DNA of 64,000 nucleotides, from assembly GCF_013282095.1 (NCBI RefSeq), contig NZ_BLTJ01000002.1, forward strand, positions 307,960 to 371,959. Reading direction: 5' to 3'. Every line of letters begins with the position of its first letter. Position 1 is the first letter of the stretch. A program made the position numbers and the translations under genes. Positions 18,178-26,585 of the stretch are shown piece by piece. The notes under the pieces were generated by a model. It saw only the letters and a list, made by a program, of their open reading frames with translations, was not told where the DNA came from and ran no database searches. The DNA comes from Enterocloster alcoholdehydrogenati. GTDB lineage: Bacteria; Bacillota; Clostridia; Lachnospirales; Lachnospiraceae.

Positions 18178-18302
18178 ATATATACTCCCTTCCCGGCAGG
18201 GGCGGTATCTGTTCTGCGCTTTCCTGCCTTATATGTGGGATATTTTAATACGGATAGGGCAAAAATGCAAGGGAAAGGCATTCTCACTCCTGTTCCCCGT
18301 CT

Positions 18303-19955
18303 TTATACATCCAGGCAGCTTCCACCGATAAATTCTCTGACAATGGAATTTTTTGGCACATCTTCGCTGCTGACTCCGATAAAATAATCCAGAAACTTAA
18401 GCAGCCGTTTTGCCTCCACATATTCCTCGCAGTCCCTGGGAATCCCAAACAGCAGCGGCTCCGCGTACTGCTTTAATACCGCCAGTTCATATGCCAGGGC
18501 GGAATTAAACATGGCGTCCGCCTCCTCCTGATAGGGAAAGATATTGTTCTCCTCTCCCCTGCGCACCGAAGGCCACATACGTATGGTATCCCTGGCAGAT
18601 GCCCCTCTTGTCCTGGCATCCCGGACCATGCGGCGCAGAAGACGGCCGTCGGTGGTTGGGATTCGATTGTGCTCGTCAATGTTCAGCTGCGTCAGGGCGC
18701 TGATATAAATCTTAAACCTGCTCTCCCTTGGCAGGGAATAGGACAGCGCGTCATTGAGGCAGTGAATCCCCTCGATCACAAGGATATCCTCCTTTCCCAG
18801 CTGCAAAAAATCTCCTTTATATTCCCGCTCTCCCTTTTTAAAGTTATAGCAGGGAAGCTCTACCGTTTCTCCCGCCATCAATGCCTTCATGTCGCGGTTG
18901 AACTGCTCTGTATCCAGACACTTAAGGCTCTCATAATCATAGTTTCCTTCGGCATCCCTTGGGCTGTTGATCCGGTTTACAAAATAATTGTCCACTTCAA
19001 TAGGATGCGGCTTAAGCCCGAGCGCCTCCAGCTGTATGGACAGGCGATGGGAAAACGTGGTCTTTCCAGAAGAGGAGGGGCCGGCAATCATAACAAACTT
19101 GGCCGTCTTTTCTTGAGCAATCCTGGCGGCGATCTCTGCGATCTTCTTTTCCTGAAGCGCCTCCTGAATCAGGATCAGGTGGGCCATGCCTTTGCAGGCA
19201 ATGGTGTCATTTAAGGCTCCCACCGTCTCCAGATCCGCCTGCCTTCCCCACCTTGAGGACTCCGCCAGTGTGGCAAACAGCTTATCCTGAGGCACAAAGG
19301 GCGGGATCTCCCTGGGAGCCGTCATAGTTGGAAGCAAAAGCACAAACCCATACTGGTAGAGCTTTAAGTCAAAATATTTCAGGTACTTTGTATTGGGCAC
19401 CATATAGCCGTAATAGTAATCCTCAAACCCATCAATGCTGTAAATATTCACCCTGGACACCCGGCGGTAGCGAAACAGTCTCTCCTTGTCATACATCCGG
19501 TGACGGTGAAACAGTTCCACTGCATCGTCGGTGGATACACTGCGTTTTTCAATGGGAAGTTCCTGATCTACATACTCCCTCATCTTCGCCTTTACGCGGT
19601 CCAGGAACGGCTGGTCTATGGAAACGCTGCCTCTGGCCTCCACAAAGAAGCCCTTTCCCACAGAAAAATCCACCACTGCCTTTTCGATCTGTTCCGGGCC
19701 GGCTGCCGCATAAAGGGCTTTCAACAGCAGCAGTGTAGCGCTGCGCTGATAGGCAGACATACCTGGTTTCTCCTCTGCAGTGATAAAATGTACATTTCCG
19801 CTCCGGACAGTCTTGTGAAGTTCCTGCAGCTTTCCGTTTATCTGAACAAGAAGAATGTCATTTTCGTACTGCTCCTGGTACTGCGCTGCAACCTGCGCCC
19901 AGGTTGTACCCTGAGGAAATTCTTCTGTTTCAGTTCCTATCGTTACCTGCACCAT
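18303..19955 (-). CDS. Uridine kinase-like nucleoside kinase with N-terminal TGS/threonyl-tRNA-synthetase-like region
   Basis: The 550-residue protein has two parts. Residues 1-60 resemble a TGS domain, and the following stretch resembles the editing region of threonyl-tRNA synthetase. The C-terminal half is a P-loop kinase of the uridine kinase/phosphoribulokinase family, with Walker A GPSSSGKTTFSHRL near residue 290 and ILVIEGIHCLND. In this family such proteins are annotated as nucleoside kinases of uncertain substrate. The ATG at 19955 follows GGGAGGT. The longer frame to 20024 would overlap the Nif3 gene and is not preferred. Confidence 0.82.
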   Translation of the reverse strand: MVQVTIGTETEEFPQGTTWAQVAAQYQEQYENDILLVQINGKLQELHKTVRSGNVHFITAEEKPGMSAYQRSATLLLLKALYAAAGPEQIEKAVVDFSVGKGFFVEARGSVSIDQPFLDRVKAKMREYVDQELPIEKRSVSTDDAVELFHRHRMYDKERLFRYRRVSRVNIYSIDGFEDYYYGYMVPNTKYLKYFDLKLYQYGFVLLLPTMTAPREIPPFVPQDKLFATLAESSRWGRQADLETVGALNDTIACKGMAHLILIQEALQEKKIAEIAARIAQEKTAKFVMIAGPSSSGKTTFSHRLSIQLEALGLKPHPIEVDNYFVNRINSPRDAEGNYDYESLKCLDTEQFNRDMKALMAGETVELPCYNFKKGEREYKGDFLQLGKEDILVIEGIHCLNDALSYSLPRESRFKIYISALTQLNIDEHNRIPTTDGRLLRRMVRDARTRGASARDTIRMWPSVRRGEENNIFPYQEEADAMFNSALAYELAVLKQYAEPLLFGIPRDCEEYVEAKRLLKFLDYFIGVSSEDVPKNSIVREFIGGSCLDV

Positions 19956-20002
19956 CTGATTTACCTCCCTGATCAATCTGAAAAAAACGGAGCATGGATT
20001 GC

Positions 20003-20812
20003 TTATAAAAGCGCCGCAGGCCATGCGGGAGGCGCCTGGATAATGGTTATCCAGTCTCCCAGACGTTCCTGCAAAGCCTCTGCCATATGGCTGATAAAGA
20101 TATGCTCCATTCCATAATGGCCCGCATCAATCACCGCCATTCCTCTGGCAGCCGCGTCCACGCCCGGATGATGGCCGATATCTCCTGTGATTAAAACCTG
20201 GGCCTCTTTCTCAAGGGCCGTCTCTATCACGCTGCCCCCGGATCCCGGACAAAGAGCGGCGGTTTTTACCTCCGATTCCATAAGCCCCTCACTGTAGACC
20301 AGGACAAAGGGCAGGCCAAACGCTTTTTTCACCTGCTCTGCCAGAGCGCGCACCGTACAGGGGGAACTCAGTTCTCCCAACGCTCCAATTCCGTAAGATT
20401 TTGATACCCCATCTTTTTCCATTTCTCCCATATATTCCAAAGGGCGCACATTCTGCAGCTTCAGCCGGGAGGCCGCCAGATCCGCCATTCCTCCGGGAGC
20501 GGCATCAAAATTAGTGTGCATGGCATACAGGGAAATATCTGCCTGAATCAGTCTGATCAGACGCCTTGTGATAAAATTCTCATCATTTACCTTTTTTAAC
20601 GGGCGAAAAATAAGAGGATGGTGAGTAAGCAGCAGATCTGCGCCCTCTCTGACCGCTCCCTCTACCGCCTCGTCAGAAGCATCCAGGGCAATATAAATCT
20701 TCTTTACATCCTTATCCCTTCTCCCCGCCAAAAGTCCAGGATTATCCCAGTCGCAGGCGCAGCGCGCCGGAGCGAACTCCTGTAATATCTCTATGATCTC
20801 ACTGCATTTCAT
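20003..20812 (-). CDS. Nif3-like dinuclear metal centre protein
   Basis: This is a Nif3/YqfO family protein of 269 residues. Metal-binding residues appear in LLTHHPLIFRP (two adjacent His), MHTNFDAAPGGMAD and the C-terminal DAGHYGMEH. Family members form hexamers with a two-metal centre and are often called GTP cyclohydrolase I type 2 homologues, but their reaction is not established. This is the short form without the central PII-like insert. It overlaps the trmK end by 14 bp, an association seen widely in Firmicutes. Confidence 0.9.
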   Translation of the reverse strand: MKCSEIIEILQEFAPARCACDWDNPGLLAGRRDKDVKKIYIALDASDEAVEGAVREGADLLLTHHPLIFRPLKKVNDENFITRRLIRLIQADISLYAMHTNFDAAPGGMADLAASRLKLQNVRPLEYMGEMEKDGVSKSYGIGALGELSSPCTVRALAEQVKKAFGLPFVLVYSEGLMESEVKTAALCPGSGGSVIETALEKEAQVLITGDIGHHPGVDAAARGMAVIDAGHYGMEHIFISHMAEALQERLGDWITIIQAPPAWPAALL

Positions 20813-21581
20813 ATTCTGCCTCCCTGATCCACGATAATTCTTCCAAAAGGGCGATTCTGGCTTTTTTCTGTCCCGGTGTCTGCTCTGTATCGTTTTCCCG
20901 GGGCAAAGCTGCCAGGATCGAGCGGATCCGATCTCTTTCTTTTCCCAGATACTCCTTTAAAACAGGATCCTTCTGCTTCAGAAGAAGCTTTCCGTAACGG
21001 TATTCACAGGTCTTTTCGTATTCCATCGAGCCATGAATCACACTCATAACCGTATAGTATTTCCCATCCTCCCGGAGCATGGCTTCCTTTTCAATCTGAA
21101 ATCCATTTTCCGCCAGAAAACGGCGCACCTTTTCCAGATCCGACTGGGGCGAAAGGATGAAGCGGTCAATGGTGTTCCAGAGATGCTTTCCATCACGCAG
21201 GATCCGCAGTTCCAGTTCTCCCCCCATACCGGCGACAATGACTGTATCTGCCTCTCCCGGCTTCAGCTTTTGAAGCCCGTCGCTTAGGCGCGTCTCTATG
21301 GGAATATCTGAGACAGCCGCCTCTTTTATATGGACGGCCGCCCGCTCCAAGGGGCCTTTCCGCACATCCATGGCAAGAGCGCTTTTTATACGGCCCTGTT
21401 TAGCCAGATAGATCGGCACAAAACCGTGATCCGTCCCTATATCTGCAATCCGGCTGTCCTGAGGCACAAAAGCCGCTATCAGCTTTAACCGTTGGGACAG
21501 ATGGGGAAGGCTTAAGGTGCTGTAAGCCTCCTCCTTGGCAGCCGCAAACGCTGCGGTTTTATTTACTTTATATCCATTCAT
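20799..21581 (-). CDS. trmK: tRNA (adenine(22)-N(1))-methyltransferase TrmK
   Basis: This SAM-dependent methyltransferase makes m1A22 in tRNA. Motif I reads IADIGTDHGFVPIYL, followed by ALAMDVRKGPLERA and the catalytic-region VIVAGMGGEL. The later FILSPQSDLEKVRRFL and a Lys/Glu-rich C-terminal helix pair also match the family. The chosen ATG (21581, 260 residues) has only a weak ribosome-binding site. The conserved part begins about 25 residues in. It sits between dnaG and the Nif3 gene and overlaps the latter. Confidence 0.92.
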   Translation of the reverse strand: MNGYKVNKTAAFAAAKEEAYSTLSLPHLSQRLKLIAAFVPQDSRIADIGTDHGFVPIYLAKQGRIKSALAMDVRKGPLERAAVHIKEAAVSDIPIETRLSDGLQKLKPGEADTVIVAGMGGELELRILRDGKHLWNTIDRFILSPQSDLEKVRRFLAENGFQIEKEAMLREDGKYYTVMSVIHGSMEYEKTCEYRYGKLLLKQKDPVLKEYLGKERDRIRSILAALPRENDTEQTPGQKKARIALLEELSWIREAEYEMQ

Positions 21582-21619
21582 ACTGTCTGTTTCGTCATCC
21601 TTATCCTTATTTGCTGCAG

Positions 21620-21661
21620 CGATTCAGAACGGATTTCAAAAAGATAACCCATTCTGAATCG
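21620..21661. repeat. Inverted repeat between dnaG and trmK
   Basis: Arms CGATTCAGAACGG (21620-21632) and CCATTCTGAATCG (21649-21661) form a 13-bp stem with one G-T pair and a 16-base loop. No T run follows on either strand, so it is not a standard terminator. It could be an RNA processing or stability element, or a scar where a gene was lost. Confidence 0.55.
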
Positions 21662-21674
21662 TTACAATTTACTT

Positions 21675-23546
21675 TTAATCCAGGGATATATGAAGCTGTT
21701 TTAAAGCTGCCTGCTGCTTTATAATCTCCTGGAGCTGCGCAATATCCTTCGCATTGCGGCTGGCTGTATCCAGACTGTTTTTCCTCACCTTGAGAACCGT
21801 CTCAGCAAAGGCTTTTTTCTGTTCCTCGTTGCTTAACGATTCTTTTAAGCTGGCGTTAAACAGGGCCGCCACCTCCTTATACTGGTCATCATCATTGATA
21901 AAACGGCTGAGGATGGAGGCAGGATTTAAGTTTCCCTGTGCATGGCCCTCAAAAACCATGACGGCTACCTGATGGTACAGTTCCTCCACAAAATCATCTG
22001 CCGTTATAATTCCCTTTATCTTGTCAAAGAGGGAATCATCCTCAATCAGCCAGGTAAGGAGAAGCCGCTGGGAACGGCGGATGCCATTTTCCCGGTCAGG
22101 GCGGCGGGACGGGGCGGGACGGGATGCCTCATTATAGCTGCCGGTTTCTGGAGATTTCCCTGTACCTGTTTTCTCATATTCCTCTTTGTCTCTTCGGACA
22201 GCCGTATTTTCTCTTCCCCTGGCATCCTCTCTGTAGCTGTCGCCGGCTTTTAGGCCGAACTGCATTCCCATGCGGTTTACCAGCTGGCGGAGTTCATTTT
22301 CCTGGATCATATGCTCCCTGGCAACGGCCTGAAGATAATTTTCCCGCTCCAGAGGTTCTCCAAACTGCAAAAGCTTCCTTGCTGTCTCCTGATAGAACTT
22401 CGTTTTCTGTTCCGGATCCTCCATGGAATATTCCCGTTTTAAAACATCAATCTCAAAAAGGAAGCTGTTTCTTGCCTGATCCATCCTCTCCCTAAAGGCC
22501 TGCGCTCCCATATTCCTGATAAATTCATCAGGATCCTTATGAGGCTTCATATTCAGCACCTTGGCGGAAATGCCTGCATCTCTCAGAATGGGGATGGCGC
22601 GCAGAGCAGCCTTTACACCGGCCCTATCACTGTCATAGGTTAAGATCACCTGATCGGTATATCGTTTTAAAATACCGGCGTGCTGGCTGGTAAACGCCGT
22701 TCCCAGTGAGGCCACCGCATTGGAAAAGCCAGCCTGATGCAGGGAGATCACATCCAGATATCCCTCGCAGATCAGCATACACTTCTCTCTGGACGTTCTT
22801 GCGTAGTTCAGTCCGTAAAGATTGCGGCTCTTGTCAAAAAGCCTGGTCTCCGGGGAATTCAGGTACTTTGGTTCCCCATCTCCCATCACACGGCCGCCGA
22901 AGCCGATCACACGGTTGTTCACATCCATGATAGGGAACATAACGCGGTTCCAGAACTTATCCCTTCCGCCCCGCTCCTCAACGGTCACAAGGCCCGTTTC
23001 TTTTAAAAAGCTGTCCTCATAGCCCTTTTCCCGCAGATACCGGTACAGATCGTCACTTGTTTTATTGGCATATCCCAGCCCGAAACGGATGATCGTCTCG
23101 TCTGACAGCTGTCTCTTTTCTCTGAAATAGTCATAGCCCTGTTTTCCCTGGGGCTGTTTTAGCTGATAGTAAAAGTAATTGGCAGCCAGCCTGTTCACTT
23201 CCAAAAGCCTGGCCCGCAGTTCTGCCTGCTCTCTGTTCTCCCTGTTGTACTCCATTTTGGGAAGGCTCACTCCGGCACGGTCGGCCAGGGACTGCAGCGC
23301 CTCCTGAAAGGTATAGTTTTCATACTCCATCACAAAGGTCAGCACATTTCCGCCGGCTCCGCATCCAAAGCAGTAATACATCTGCTTGCCCGGAGAGACA
23401 GAAAAGGACGGCGATTTTTCATTGTGAAATGGACACAGGCCAAAGTAATTGGCCCCTTTTTTCTGTAGCTTTACATACCCTGAGATCACATCTACGATGT
23501 CATTTTTCATTCTGACTTCTTCTATGACTTCATCCGGATAGTACAC
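21675..23546 (-). CDS. dnaG: DNA primase DnaG
   Basis: DnaG synthesises RNA primers at replication forks. The N-terminal CHC2 zinc finger is clear (CPFHNEKSPSFSVS then YYCFGCGAGG). The TOPRIM core follows, with VIGFGGRVMGDGEPKYLNSP, ICEGYLDVI and ILTYDSDRAG. The C-terminal region is the helicase-interacting part. The start chosen is a GTG at 23546 (623 residues, MYYPDEVIEEV), which has AAGGGGG upstream and gives the usual DnaG N-terminus. The longer frame to 23600 would overlap dgt. It is downstream of dgt and upstream of trmK; the commonly adjacent rpoD is missing. Confidence 0.95.
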   Translation of the reverse strand: MYYPDEVIEEVRMKNDIVDVISGYVKLQKKGANYFGLCPFHNEKSPSFSVSPGKQMYYCFGCGAGGNVLTFVMEYENYTFQEALQSLADRAGVSLPKMEYNRENREQAELRARLLEVNRLAANYFYYQLKQPQGKQGYDYFREKRQLSDETIIRFGLGYANKTSDDLYRYLREKGYEDSFLKETGLVTVEERGGRDKFWNRVMFPIMDVNNRVIGFGGRVMGDGEPKYLNSPETRLFDKSRNLYGLNYARTSREKCMLICEGYLDVISLHQAGFSNAVASLGTAFTSQHAGILKRYTDQVILTYDSDRAGVKAALRAIPILRDAGISAKVLNMKPHKDPDEFIRNMGAQAFRERMDQARNSFLFEIDVLKREYSMEDPEQKTKFYQETARKLLQFGEPLERENYLQAVAREHMIQENELRQLVNRMGMQFGLKAGDSYREDARGRENTAVRRDKEEYEKTGTGKSPETGSYNEASRPAPSRRPDRENGIRRSQRLLLTWLIEDDSLFDKIKGIITADDFVEELYHQVAVMVFEGHAQGNLNPASILSRFINDDDQYKEVAALFNASLKESLSNEEQKKAFAETVLKVRKNSLDTASRNAKDIAQLQEIIKQQAALKQLHISLD

Positions 23547-23584
23547 ACATATTCCCCCTTCCGGTCGTTTCGTACATTCTTCAT

Positions 23585-24592
23585 TCAATATATATTCCAA
23601 CGTTTCGGCACAAAAAGCGCCTCAAACTGATCGATGGCGTAAATGTCGCTCATACCTGCAATATAGTCGCAGACTACACGGGATTTTTTCTCACCGTTCA
23701 CCATTAAAAGAACATACTCCATAGGCAGCTGATCCACGTGCTTCATGTAATATTCGTAAAGCCGGGCGATCATCTCCTGGGCCTTACTCTCCTCTGCCTT
23801 GGGTATATCATTTTTATATACGTGTTCAAACATCCACTGCCGCAGCCCCTTCATGGCTTCCTCCATACCTGTGGACATAAGGATCTGAGGCTTATCCATA
23901 CTGTTCCGTATAATATCGTGGATCATCCTGTTCAGCCGTTCCCGTACGCTGTGTCCAAGCACATCCGTATATCCAGCCGGGAGCTCTTCTTCCACAAACA
24001 TCCGCGCCCGTATGGCATCATCAATATCATGGTTGATATAGGCGATCTTATCCGACAGCCGGACAATGGCTCCCTCCAGCGTAGAAGGACGGCCAGCCGT
24101 CCTGTGATTTAAGATCCCGTCCTTTACCTCCCAGGTCAGATTCAGGCCTTTCCCGTCTTTTTCCAGAATCTCCACAATCCGGACACTCTGCTCATAGTGG
24201 GTAAAGCCATCCTCGCAGATCTGGTTTAAAATGTATTCCCCAGAATGGCCAAATGGCGTATGGCCCAGATCGTGGCCCATGGCTATGGCCTCTGTAAGGC
24301 TTTCATTCAGCCGCAGGGACTTTGCTATGGTCCGGGCGATCTGCGCCACTTCCAGAGTGTGTGTCAGCCGGGTGCGGTAATGATCTCCCTCCGGTGCCAG
24401 AAACACCTGGGTTTTATGCTTCAGCCTTCGGAAGGCCTTGCAGTGAAGGATCCTGTCACGGTCCCTCTGGTACTCCGGCCGTATGTCGCAAAGGGGTTCT
24501 TTGCGTTCCCGCCCTCTGGTTTCAGCTGAAAGAGACGCATAAGGGCTTAAGGTCTCTCGCTCCAGGTTCTCTAAGGATTCTCTCACATTCAC
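23585..24592 (-). CDS. dgt: Deoxyguanosinetriphosphate triphosphohydrolase-like HD protein (Dgt)
   Basis: The 335-residue HD-domain phosphohydrolase probably hydrolyses dNTPs to nucleoside and triphosphate. Residues forming the metal site are seen in RTRLTHTLEVAQIAR and MGHDLGHTPFGHSGE. The RDRILHCKAFRRLKHKTQVF opening is typical of the family. The start is a GTG at 24592 behind GAGGTGG; a second GTG two codons on is possible. It leads the dgt-dnaG-trmK-nif3 gene run. Confidence 0.9.
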   Translation of the reverse strand: MNVRESLENLERETLSPYASLSAETRGRERKEPLCDIRPEYQRDRDRILHCKAFRRLKHKTQVFLAPEGDHYRTRLTHTLEVAQIARTIAKSLRLNESLTEAIAMGHDLGHTPFGHSGEYILNQICEDGFTHYEQSVRIVEILEKDGKGLNLTWEVKDGILNHRTAGRPSTLEGAIVRLSDKIAYINHDIDDAIRARMFVEEELPAGYTDVLGHSVRERLNRMIHDIIRNSMDKPQILMSTGMEEAMKGLRQWMFEHVYKNDIPKAEESKAQEMIARLYEYYMKHVDQLPMEYVLLMVNGEKKSRVVCDYIAGMSDIYAIDQFEALFVPKRWNIY

Positions 24593-24668
24593 TCCGCCAC
24601 CTCTTTTCTGCCGCGCGATCCACTTAACTGCCCGTTTTTCTGCGGATCAGGCAAAGCATCCGTTTCAT

Positions 24669-24710
24669 AAACAAAAGCACCGGCCGCCTTTTTTGGCAGT
24701 CGATGCTTTT
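24669..24710 (-). terminator. Terminator downstream of yiaL-yiaK
   Basis: The arms 24710-24695 and 24688-24673 form a 15-bp stem with one mismatch and G-T pairs around an A6 loop. It is followed on the minus strand by a T-rich stretch. It separates the yiaL-yiaK operon from dgt. Confidence 0.7.
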
Positions 24711-24763
24711 ATTATAACATAAGTCAAGACTTATATATAGTCCCCAAAATTCTGTTTATCCTG

Positions 24764-25765
24764 TTACATCGCAAGCACTTCGTTCCATTTTTCCTCAACA
24801 ACCGGGATTCCGTTTTCCAGATTGTCGCGGATGCTCCTGAGTTCCAGCTCGCCCGGATAGAATACCTCGCCGCCCTCTTTTTCCGGAACAGAAGATTTAA
24901 TGTCATTTACGATCTGGTCTACAATGCTGTCTGTAAGTTCTGTCGTGTTTGCTTTACCGGGATCGATTGCGATCATAACCTGGGTCAGGCCTACCTCATC
25001 GCCAAAGGTTCCGATGGTCTGTACGGAATTTCCGTTAGACAGAACCGTGGCGATCAGATCCAGTGCGATGGAGATGCCGCTTCCCTTCCAGTAGCCCATA
25101 GGCAGTACGCGCCATGTCTTTTCAATCTCTCCGGGATCGGTGGTAAGATTTCCGTTTGTATCATAGCCGCCGGGAACCGGAAGCTGCAGGCCCTTTAAGC
25201 GGCAGTCCTCCAGTTTTCCGTAAGAAAACTGGGATACCGCGCAGTCGATTACCACATGGTCGCCGTTGCTTCTGGGAACCGCCATAATCAGAGGGTTATT
25301 GCCGATCTTGCGGTCTGTGCCGCCCCAGGCAGGCATATTAGGACAGGTATTGGACCAGCAGATTCCGATACAGCCCTCGTCTGCAGCCTGCCAGCCATAG
25401 GTGCCGCCGCGCATCCAATGGTTGTTGTTGCCCAGGGCTACCACACCGATGCCAAACTCCTTAGCAAGCTGTACAGCCCTTCTCATGGCCTGACGGGCAT
25501 TTAAGGGGCCAAACCCGCGGTGTCCGTCCCAGCGTTCAAACGCACCGAAACGCATGGTGCACTCTGCCTTCACTTCAGGATCGATCTCTCCCTTACGAAG
25601 GTACTCGATCACTCTTGGGAAACGGTTTAAGCCGTGAGAAAATACGCCGGCCAAAGAGTTCTGCGCGAAAATCTCCGCCGCATCCGCCGCACGCTCCGCA
25701 TCAAATCCGTACTTTTCCAGCACTCTTTTAAATTCCTTAACCATCTCATCATATTTTACTCTCAT
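24764..25765 (-). CDS. yiaK: 2,3-diketo-L-gulonate reductase-like oxidoreductase (YiaK/DlgD, Ldh family)
   Basis: The 333-residue NAD(P)-dependent oxidoreductase belongs to the malate/L-lactate dehydrogenase-like (Ldh) superfamily. Long stretches match Escherichia coli YiaK, including GVFSHGLNRFPR, the NNNHWMRGGTYGWQAA active-site region, IGICWSNT, and the LPMGYWKGSGISIALDLIATVLS block. YiaK reduces 2,3-diketo-L-gulonate to 3-keto-L-gulonate in sugar-acid use. The ATG at 25765 follows AGGAGG. It is cotranscribed behind a yiaL homologue, the same pairing as in E. coli, but without the transporter and kinase genes of that operon. Confidence 0.9.
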   Translation of the reverse strand: MRVKYDEMVKEFKRVLEKYGFDAERAADAAEIFAQNSLAGVFSHGLNRFPRVIEYLRKGEIDPEVKAECTMRFGAFERWDGHRGFGPLNARQAMRRAVQLAKEFGIGVVALGNNNHWMRGGTYGWQAADEGCIGICWSNTCPNMPAWGGTDRKIGNNPLIMAVPRSNGDHVVIDCAVSQFSYGKLEDCRLKGLQLPVPGGYDTNGNLTTDPGEIEKTWRVLPMGYWKGSGISIALDLIATVLSNGNSVQTIGTFGDEVGLTQVMIAIDPGKANTTELTDSIVDQIVNDIKSSVPEKEGGEVFYPGELELRSIRDNLENGIPVVEEKWNEVLAM

Positions 25766-25796
25766 GGTATTCACTCCTCCTGCTCGTATTCTGTAT

Positions 25797-26270
25797 TTAC
25801 AACGTATCTACCCGTATCTTCAGCACAATCTTTTTCACATCCTCCGCCTGGCCCATCTGACAGCAGGGACGGTGTACATCTTCCGGGAAAAAGATCGCAT
25901 AGCAGCCGTCTGTCATGGGAAGCATGATCTCGTTTACGGAAGCATCCTCTTTGTAAAAGAGAACATCATTTTTATCTAACTGGTCCTCCAATACCTCCAC
26001 CTTTTTCTGATCCGGATAAAAACCAATATACTCATGGCCATGAACCATATACTGGACATCGATATATTTTTTATGTACCTCCGGACGTTTTGTCTCCTTA
26101 GGACCTGTGGTGATCTCATTGATCTGAAGGATCAGACGCTCCCCGTCCAACGGGTATTTGCCATGGTGCATATCCGTTACATCCGTCTCTTTTAAGATCT
26201 GAATCGCTTTCTGGATTGTCTCTGAATAGGCGCTGCTGCTTTCCGGCGCATGGATATTTCCGTAGATCAT
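25797..26270 (-). CDS. yiaL: YhcH/YjgK/YiaL family protein
   Basis: The 157-residue cupin-like protein belongs to the family of E. coli YiaL, YhcH (NanQ) and YjgK. Characteristic residues are the RPEVHKKYIDVQYMVHG block and DVHRPCC near the end, whose His and Glu residues form a metal site. Relatives act on sugar acids or sialic acid, with anomerase activity proposed for NanQ. It is the first gene of a two-gene operon with yiaK, 32 bp apart, and has a LacI-type operator at its start. Confidence 0.88.
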   Translation of the reverse strand: MIYGNIHAPESSSAYSETIQKAIQILKETDVTDMHHGKYPLDGERLILQINEITTGPKETKRPEVHKKYIDVQYMVHGHEYIGFYPDQKKVEVLEDQLDKNDVLFYKEDASVNEIMLPMTDGCYAIFFPEDVHRPCCQMGQAEDVKKIVLKIRVDTL

Positions 26271-26329
26271 TGCTCATATCTTCCTTTCACATGGTTTGCA
26301 TTTCATTTCAATCTCTGTATTTCCGTTTT

Positions 26330-26341
26330 GCAATCGATTGC
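26330..26341. promoter_or_regulatory. LacI-family operator O1, proximal to yiaL
   Basis: The perfect 12-bp palindrome GCAATCGATTGC, with central CG, has the half-site layout expected for LacI/GalR regulators. It lies just downstream of the predicted transcription start, a position that would block initiation or early elongation. Confidence 0.7.
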
Positions 26342-26354
26342 TGATTGTATTATT

Positions 26355-26383
26355 AGAATAGCAGAGATATTTTGAAAAATCAA
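26355..26383 (-). promoter_or_regulatory. Promoter of yiaL-yiaK
   Basis: TTGATT (26383-26378) and TATTCT (26360-26355) on the minus strand have a 17-bp spacer. Operator O1 begins about 14 bp downstream of the -10. Confidence 0.6.
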
Positions 26384-26458
26384 CCTGCTTTTTCACCAGT
26401 TTTCGTCCCATATTTTTGTGTATTTTTTATATTTCAGTATTTTTCTTTCACTTTTTTT

Positions 26459-26470
26459 GAAATCGATTGC
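26459..26470. promoter_or_regulatory. LacI-family operator O2, distal
   Basis: GAAATCGATTGC matches the O1 palindrome at 11 of 12 positions and is centred 129 bp upstream of it. Two spaced operators are typical of LacI tetramer or DNA-looping control. The 26271-26585 gap otherwise holds only the yiaL promoter and the lacI-type terminator. Confidence 0.6.
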
Positions 26471-26514
26471 AAATCAAAGAAACAGCTTATAAACATACGA
26501 AGCGATTTAATCAG

Positions 26515-26551
26515 CAAAAAACACCCGGTCATCTGGATAATATGACCGGGC
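26515..26551 (-). terminator. Terminator downstream of the LacI-family regulator
   Basis: The 9-bp perfect stem CCCGGTCAT/ATGACCGGG (26550-26542 and 26532-26524) is followed on the minus strand by a run of T. It isolates the regulator gene from yiaL-yiaK. Confidence 0.85.
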
Positions 26552-26585
26552 GAACATAGCAGCACATATTACAATGGTTCATACT

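Noticed and set aside
19956..20024. Longer start for the nucleoside kinase
   Set aside because: It would overlap the Nif3 gene and lacks a ribosome-binding site; the ATG at 19955 has GGGAGGT.
24711..24719. Extended -10 (TGTTATAAT) upstream of dgt
   Set aside because: It sits directly before the strong hairpin that best serves as the yiaK terminator, with TTGACT only 5 bp away. A promoter there would transcribe straight into the terminator.
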